In this document: positions 6,603 through 9,415 of the stretch, piece by piece | Layout: each line of letters opens with the position of its first letter | How positions within the stretch are numbered: position 1 is the first letter of the stretch | Source of the DNA: a bacterium | Lineage (GTDB): Bacteria > Bacillota > Clostridia > Oscillospirales > CAG-272 | Reading direction: 5' to 3' | Assembly: GCA_004558975.1 (NCBI GenBank) | Contig: SFZB01000037.1 | Location: 1-9,415, forward strand | DNA length: 9,415 nucleotides | Notes under the pieces: generated by a model | What the model was told of the DNA's origin: nothing | Databases searched by the model: none | Seen by the model: the letters and a program-made list of their open reading frames with translations, nothing else | Translations under genes and position numbers: made by a program

Positions 6603-9005
6603 ATGCAGACAAGCCATGATGGCGGCACGACGGGCACCGCCGGGACAGGGGAGAAACAGGGGTTCTTCTCGCGGTGTCGGACAAGGTTTACCGCGGTGCT
6701 CCGCGCCCATGCGGGGCGGGATCTCCTGCCCCCGCTCGCGATGTTTCTCGTCGGGCTGTGCTTCGCGCGCACGCCGGTCTTTTTCGGGGCGTTTCCCCTG
6801 GCGCTCGCGCTGTTGTGCGGTGCCAGACGCGGGACGATCCCCGTCTTTGTCGGGGCGCTCGCCGGGGCGGCGACGCTCGGCATCTCGGGGGCGGTGTACG
6901 CCGTGGTGTACCTCGTCGCGCTCCTGATCCGACTGCTCTTCTCGCTCCCGGGGCTTAGACTCCATGCCCTGCCGGACAGCCACGAGGTGTTCTGCGAGTA
7001 CCCGCAGATGCAGGTGGTCGCCGCGGCGGTGACGTCCGTTGCGACGGCGGTCTATGAACTCTCGGTCAGCGGGTTCACCTCGGGCGCGATCTGCTTTTCG
7101 CTCGCGACGGTGTTCGGGAGCGTCCTGCTCACGCCGGTGTTCTCCTGGCTGTTCTCCTACGGCATCACGCTCGACGACGTGCTCGGTCGCCCTGCGGCGC
7201 GTGCCGTACCGCACGGCAGGTGGGAGAAACTCCGTATGCAGGGGGCGCTCCTGCTTCTGCTCTTTCTCTTCAGTTATTCATTAAAAGACCTTTCTCTTTT
7301 CGGGGTCAACTTCTCGTATTTCTTCACCGCGGCGGCGGCGCTCTTCATCTCGCGCCGTTTCGGGGCGCTGAGGGGCTGTGTCGTCGGGCTGATCGTCGGC
7401 TTCGGCGGGAGCGCGATCTACGCCCCCGCGTTCGGACTTGTGGGGCTGTGTGCCGGAATCCTCTGGCCGCTCGGCGCGGTGTACTCCATGCTGATCGGTG
7501 CGGCGGCGGGCATCGGCTGGTGTTCTTACGTCGGTGGGCTCTCCGGGTTCCTCGGGGTCGGCCCCGAGATCGCGGTGGCGACCCTGCTCTCCATGCCGAT
7601 CCTGCCGCGGCTGTATTCCGATGCGATCGCGGGTGAGGTGAAAGAGGCGCGCGGTGCCGCCGAGGAGGCGGTGCGGGAGGCGGTCGAGCGCGAGGGGAAC
7701 GAAAACCGGATTGCGCGGCTGGCGGACGCTTTCGGCGGGCTCGCCAAGACCTTCTCGGAACGGCCGCTTGCCCCCGATGAAAACAAATGTTTCCGTCTTT
7801 GCGACGAGATCTGTACCAAACATTGTGACACCTGCCCGAGCCGCGTCTCCTGCTGGGACAGCGAGGAGCGACCCGGTGAGCGGGCGCTTCGGATCCTCGC
7901 CGGGAGAATGGCGCGCGGGGAGAGCCTGACGCCCGAGGATCTGCCGACGACTCTGCTCACCGACTGCCCTCACCTCGGGGATCTGATTGGAGAAATGCGG
8001 CTCGAGGGGGCGCGGCTGTGGCAGACGCAGCGGCGCGCCGTGGGGGCGGACTACCCCTCGCCGGACTATGCGCTGACGGCGGAACTCTTGCGCGAGGCGA
8101 GCGACGCGGAAGGGGAGGCGACCCGGGTCGACATGACGCTCTCCTCCAAGATCCGCCGGCTCCTCTCCGATATGGGCATCCGCCCGGCGGCGGTATCCGT
8201 CACGGGGGGACGTATGCGGAAGATCGTCATCGGCGCCGCCGACCTCGCCGGGCGACAGCGGGAAGCCGCATCGCTCACGGAAAAGCTCGAGGAGCTCGTC
8301 GGCTGTCGGCTCAGCACACCGCGCTTCGAGAGCGCCGAGGGGGTCGTCACGATGTCGTGTCACACGGTGCCGCGCTATGCACTCGAAGTCTCCTATGTGA
8401 CGCGCGCCGCGCGCGGGGGAGACGTCTCCGGGGATGCGGTCGGGGTGTTCGGCTCGCCGGACGGGTATTCCTACCTCCTGCTCTCGGACGGCATGGGGAC
8501 AGGCAGGGGCGCCGCCCGCACGGCGGGGGTCTGCACGCTTTTCCTTGAAAAAATGCTGTCGGCGGGGAACTCCAAGGAGACCTCACTCAAGATGTTGAAT
8601 CATCTGGTCTCGCTCCGCGAGGACGAAAGCTCCGCGACGGTCGACCTGCTCGAATTTGATACCTGCTACGGACATGCGTCCTTTGTGAAGAGCGGTGCGG
8701 CGGCGTCCTATGTGCGCCGCGAGGGGAACCTGTTCCGCCTGCGCTCCCGCACTGTTCCGATCGGGCTCGTCCGCGAGGTGGACGCCGAGAAACTCCGTTT
8801 CGATACCCAACCGGGCGATATTATCATCATGCTCTCCGACGGCGTGAGCCAGACGACCGAGGACGCGCCGTGGCTCGTCGAGATGCTGTCGAAGCCCATG
8901 GGGGCGAGCCTGGAGGCGGCGGCGAACGCGATCCTCGAGCGGGCGCTGGCAGAGGGGGCGGCGGATGATCTCACCGTCATCATCGCGAAAGTGACGACGG
9001 TATAG
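6603..9005 (+). CDS. spoIIE: Stage II sporulation protein E (SpoIIE), PP2C-type phosphatase
   Basis: SpoIIE is a membrane serine phosphatase. It goes to the polar septum with FtsZ and dephosphorylates SpoIIAA-P, which frees sigma-F in the forespore. The protein has 800 residues, close to the 827 of B. subtilis. Residues about 40-330 carry roughly ten hydrophobic segments in two groups. The middle region (about 330-585) holds a Cys cluster, C396, C400, C404, C408, C411 and C417, and a coiled-coil-like Glu/Ala/Arg stretch. The C-terminal PP2C domain (about 590-800) has the metal ligands in place: D611 in SGDAV, D629 in SDGMG, D746 in LSDGV, and D788/D789 in ADDLTVII. The start at 6603 is set by GGAGGT at 6591. 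It is single and divergent from the lipoprotein gene; the tilS/hpt/ftsH genes often found downstream are not within the window. Its presence implies an endospore former. Confidence 0.96.
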   Translation: MQTSHDGGTTGTAGTGEKQGFFSRCRTRFTAVLRAHAGRDLLPPLAMFLVGLCFARTPVFFGAFPLALALLCGARRGTIPVFVGALAGAATLGISGAVYAVVYLVALLIRLLFSLPGLRLHALPDSHEVFCEYPQMQVVAAAVTSVATAVYELSVSGFTSGAICFSLATVFGSVLLTPVFSWLFSYGITLDDVLGRPAARAVPHGRWEKLRMQGALLLLLFLFSYSLKDLSLFGVNFSYFFTAAAALFISRRFGALRGCVVGLIVGFGGSAIYAPAFGLVGLCAGILWPLGAVYSMLIGAAAGIGWCSYVGGLSGFLGVGPEIAVATLLSMPILPRLYSDAIAGEVKEARGAAEEAVREAVEREGNENRIARLADAFGGLAKTFSERPLAPDENKCFRLCDEICTKHCDTCPSRVSCWDSEERPGERALRILAGRMARGESLTPEDLPTTLLTDCPHLGDLIGEMRLEGARLWQTQRRAVGADYPSPDYALTAELLREASDAEGEATRVDMTLSSKIRRLLSDMGIRPAAVSVTGGRMRKIVIGAADLAGRQREAASLTEKLEELVGCRLSTPRFESAEGVVTMSCHTVPRYALEVSYVTRAARGGDVSGDAVGVFGSPDGYSYLLLSDGMGTGRGAARTAGVCTLFLEKMLSAGNSKETSLKMLNHLVSLREDESSATVDLLEFDTCYGHASFVKSGAAASYVRREGNLFRLRSRTVPIGLVREVDAEKLRFDTQPGDIIIMLSDGVSQTTEDAPWLVEMLSKPMGASLEAAANAILERALAEGAADDLTVIIAKVTTV

Positions 9006-9049
9006 GAAGCGGAGCAAAACGTGTTGTCATCAGTAAACCAAAAGTAAAG

Positions 9050-9073
9050 GTGTTTTCGCGTCAGCGAAAATAC
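9050..9073 (+). terminator. Hairpin after spoIIE, possible terminator
   Basis: GTGTTTTCGC (9050-9059), loop GTCA, GCGAAAATAC (9064-9073) make a 10-bp stem with one G-U pair, 45 nt after the spoIIE stop. There is no U-tract, so it is at best an atypical terminator. It is the first of five hairpins in a row. Confidence 0.4.
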
Positions 9074-9077
9074 GTCA

Positions 9078-9117
9078 GGCAAACAAACGGTTTCTCCGAT
9101 GAATCAAAAGGTTTGCC
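9078..9117. repeat. Inverted repeat GGCAAAC / GTTTGCC
   Basis: A perfect 7-bp inverted repeat (9078-9084 with 9111-9117) encloses a 26-nt loop. The second hairpin of the chain downstream of spoIIE. Confidence 0.4.
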
Positions 9118-9126
9118 GAGGCAACG

Positions 9127-9219
9127 CCCCCTAAATAAAAGCACTGGCAACCGATACTGACCTTTCATCTGTTAGATGGCAGGCGGCATCGGTTGCCTTT
9201 GCTTTAAGAGACGAGGGGG
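9127..9219. repeat. Nested inverted repeat, MITE-like or structured RNA
   Basis: The arms pair in four nested steps: CCCCCT (9127-9132) with AGGGGG (9214-9219), AAAGCA (9138-9143) with TGCTTT (9200-9205), GGCAACCGAT (9146-9155) with ATCGGTTGCC (9188-9197), and a central CATCT-GTT-AGATG (9166-9178). The 93-nt symmetry is far beyond chance. There is no U-tract. The design fits a small non-autonomous element, a dispersed palindromic repeat or a structured RNA. The lower G+C than in the genes suggests foreign or non-coding origin. Confidence 0.6.
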
Positions 9220-9222
9220 AGC

Positions 9223-9279
9223 CGCCGAAATTCTTTCGGTGAACGAATTTCGGCGAGCGACAAGCCGGAAAACCTTGTC
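9223..9279. repeat. Two further hairpins in the tail region
   Basis: CGCCGAAATTC (9223-9233) pairs perfectly with GAATTTCGGCG (9245-9255) around an 11-nt loop. GACAAG (9259-9264) pairs with CTTGTC (9274-9279) around a 9-nt loop. The first can alternatively fold as CCGAAA-TTC-TTTCGG (9225-9239). From 9280 to 9415 I see no gene or clear structure. Confidence 0.45.
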
Positions 9280-9415
9280 CTGCGGGAGGAGGCTTTAGCC
9301 GATGCACGGAGGGCTTGGTTGCCGGCGCGGGACGAGGGCTGTCTTTTTCGTTATCGCACGCTCTACCGCACACTGTAAAGAAATCCTCATTCAAAAGGCG
9401 AGTGCATTTTCGCTC

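Noticed and set aside
7281..8363. 360-codon minus-strand open frame within spoIIE
   Set aside because: Arg/Pro-rich, no motifs, entirely inside spoIIE on the opposite strand.
9131..9394. 87-codon minus-strand open frame over the hairpin chain
   Set aside because: It would start at TTG with no good Shine-Dalgarno, resembles no protein, and reads straight through the nested inverted repeats.

Overview
The window is GC-rich DNA, roughly 65% G+C by eye, from a Bacillota chromosome. It encodes SpoIIE, a membrane phosphatase found only in endospore formers, and AddA, the Gram-positive-type RecB-like helicase-nuclease. Together with the high G+C content and many hairpin-forming intergenic repeats, this fits an uncultured Clostridia lineage (Oscillospirales or Christensenellales-like). 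The taxon is inference.

Layout, left to right. Positions 1-164 hold copies of an intergenic hairpin repeat. Positions 165-4112 (minus) are addA; its last ~45 codons are frameshifted inside the nuclease active site. truB (tRNA pseudouridine-55 synthase) follows at 4198-5088 (minus), 85 nt upstream of addA, so the two are probably co-transcribed. The 366-nt gap 5089-5454 holds a degenerate repeat array with 20-21 nt spacing and a small AT-rich island. Positions 5455-6102 (minus) encode a small predicted lipoprotein with a good promoter and Shine-Dalgarno sequence. The 500-nt divergent intergenic region 6103-6602 contains that promoter, further copies of the hairpin repeat, and two short palindromes ahead of spoIIE. 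spoIIE runs 6603-9005 (plus). The last 410 nt (9006-9415) have lower G+C, no convincing gene, and a chain of five consecutive hairpins, one of them a nested inverted repeat resembling a MITE or a structured RNA.

The protein-coding genes are mostly core functions: recombinational repair, tRNA modification, and activation of sigma-F in the forespore. They are not one obvious pathway. The unusual content is intergenic (dispersed hairpin repeats flanking a 6-kb block, the 20-21 nt array, the hairpin chain after spoIIE), plus the damaged 3' end of addA and the absence of addB beside it. I see no defence system, CRISPR array, tRNA, rRNA or complete mobile element.
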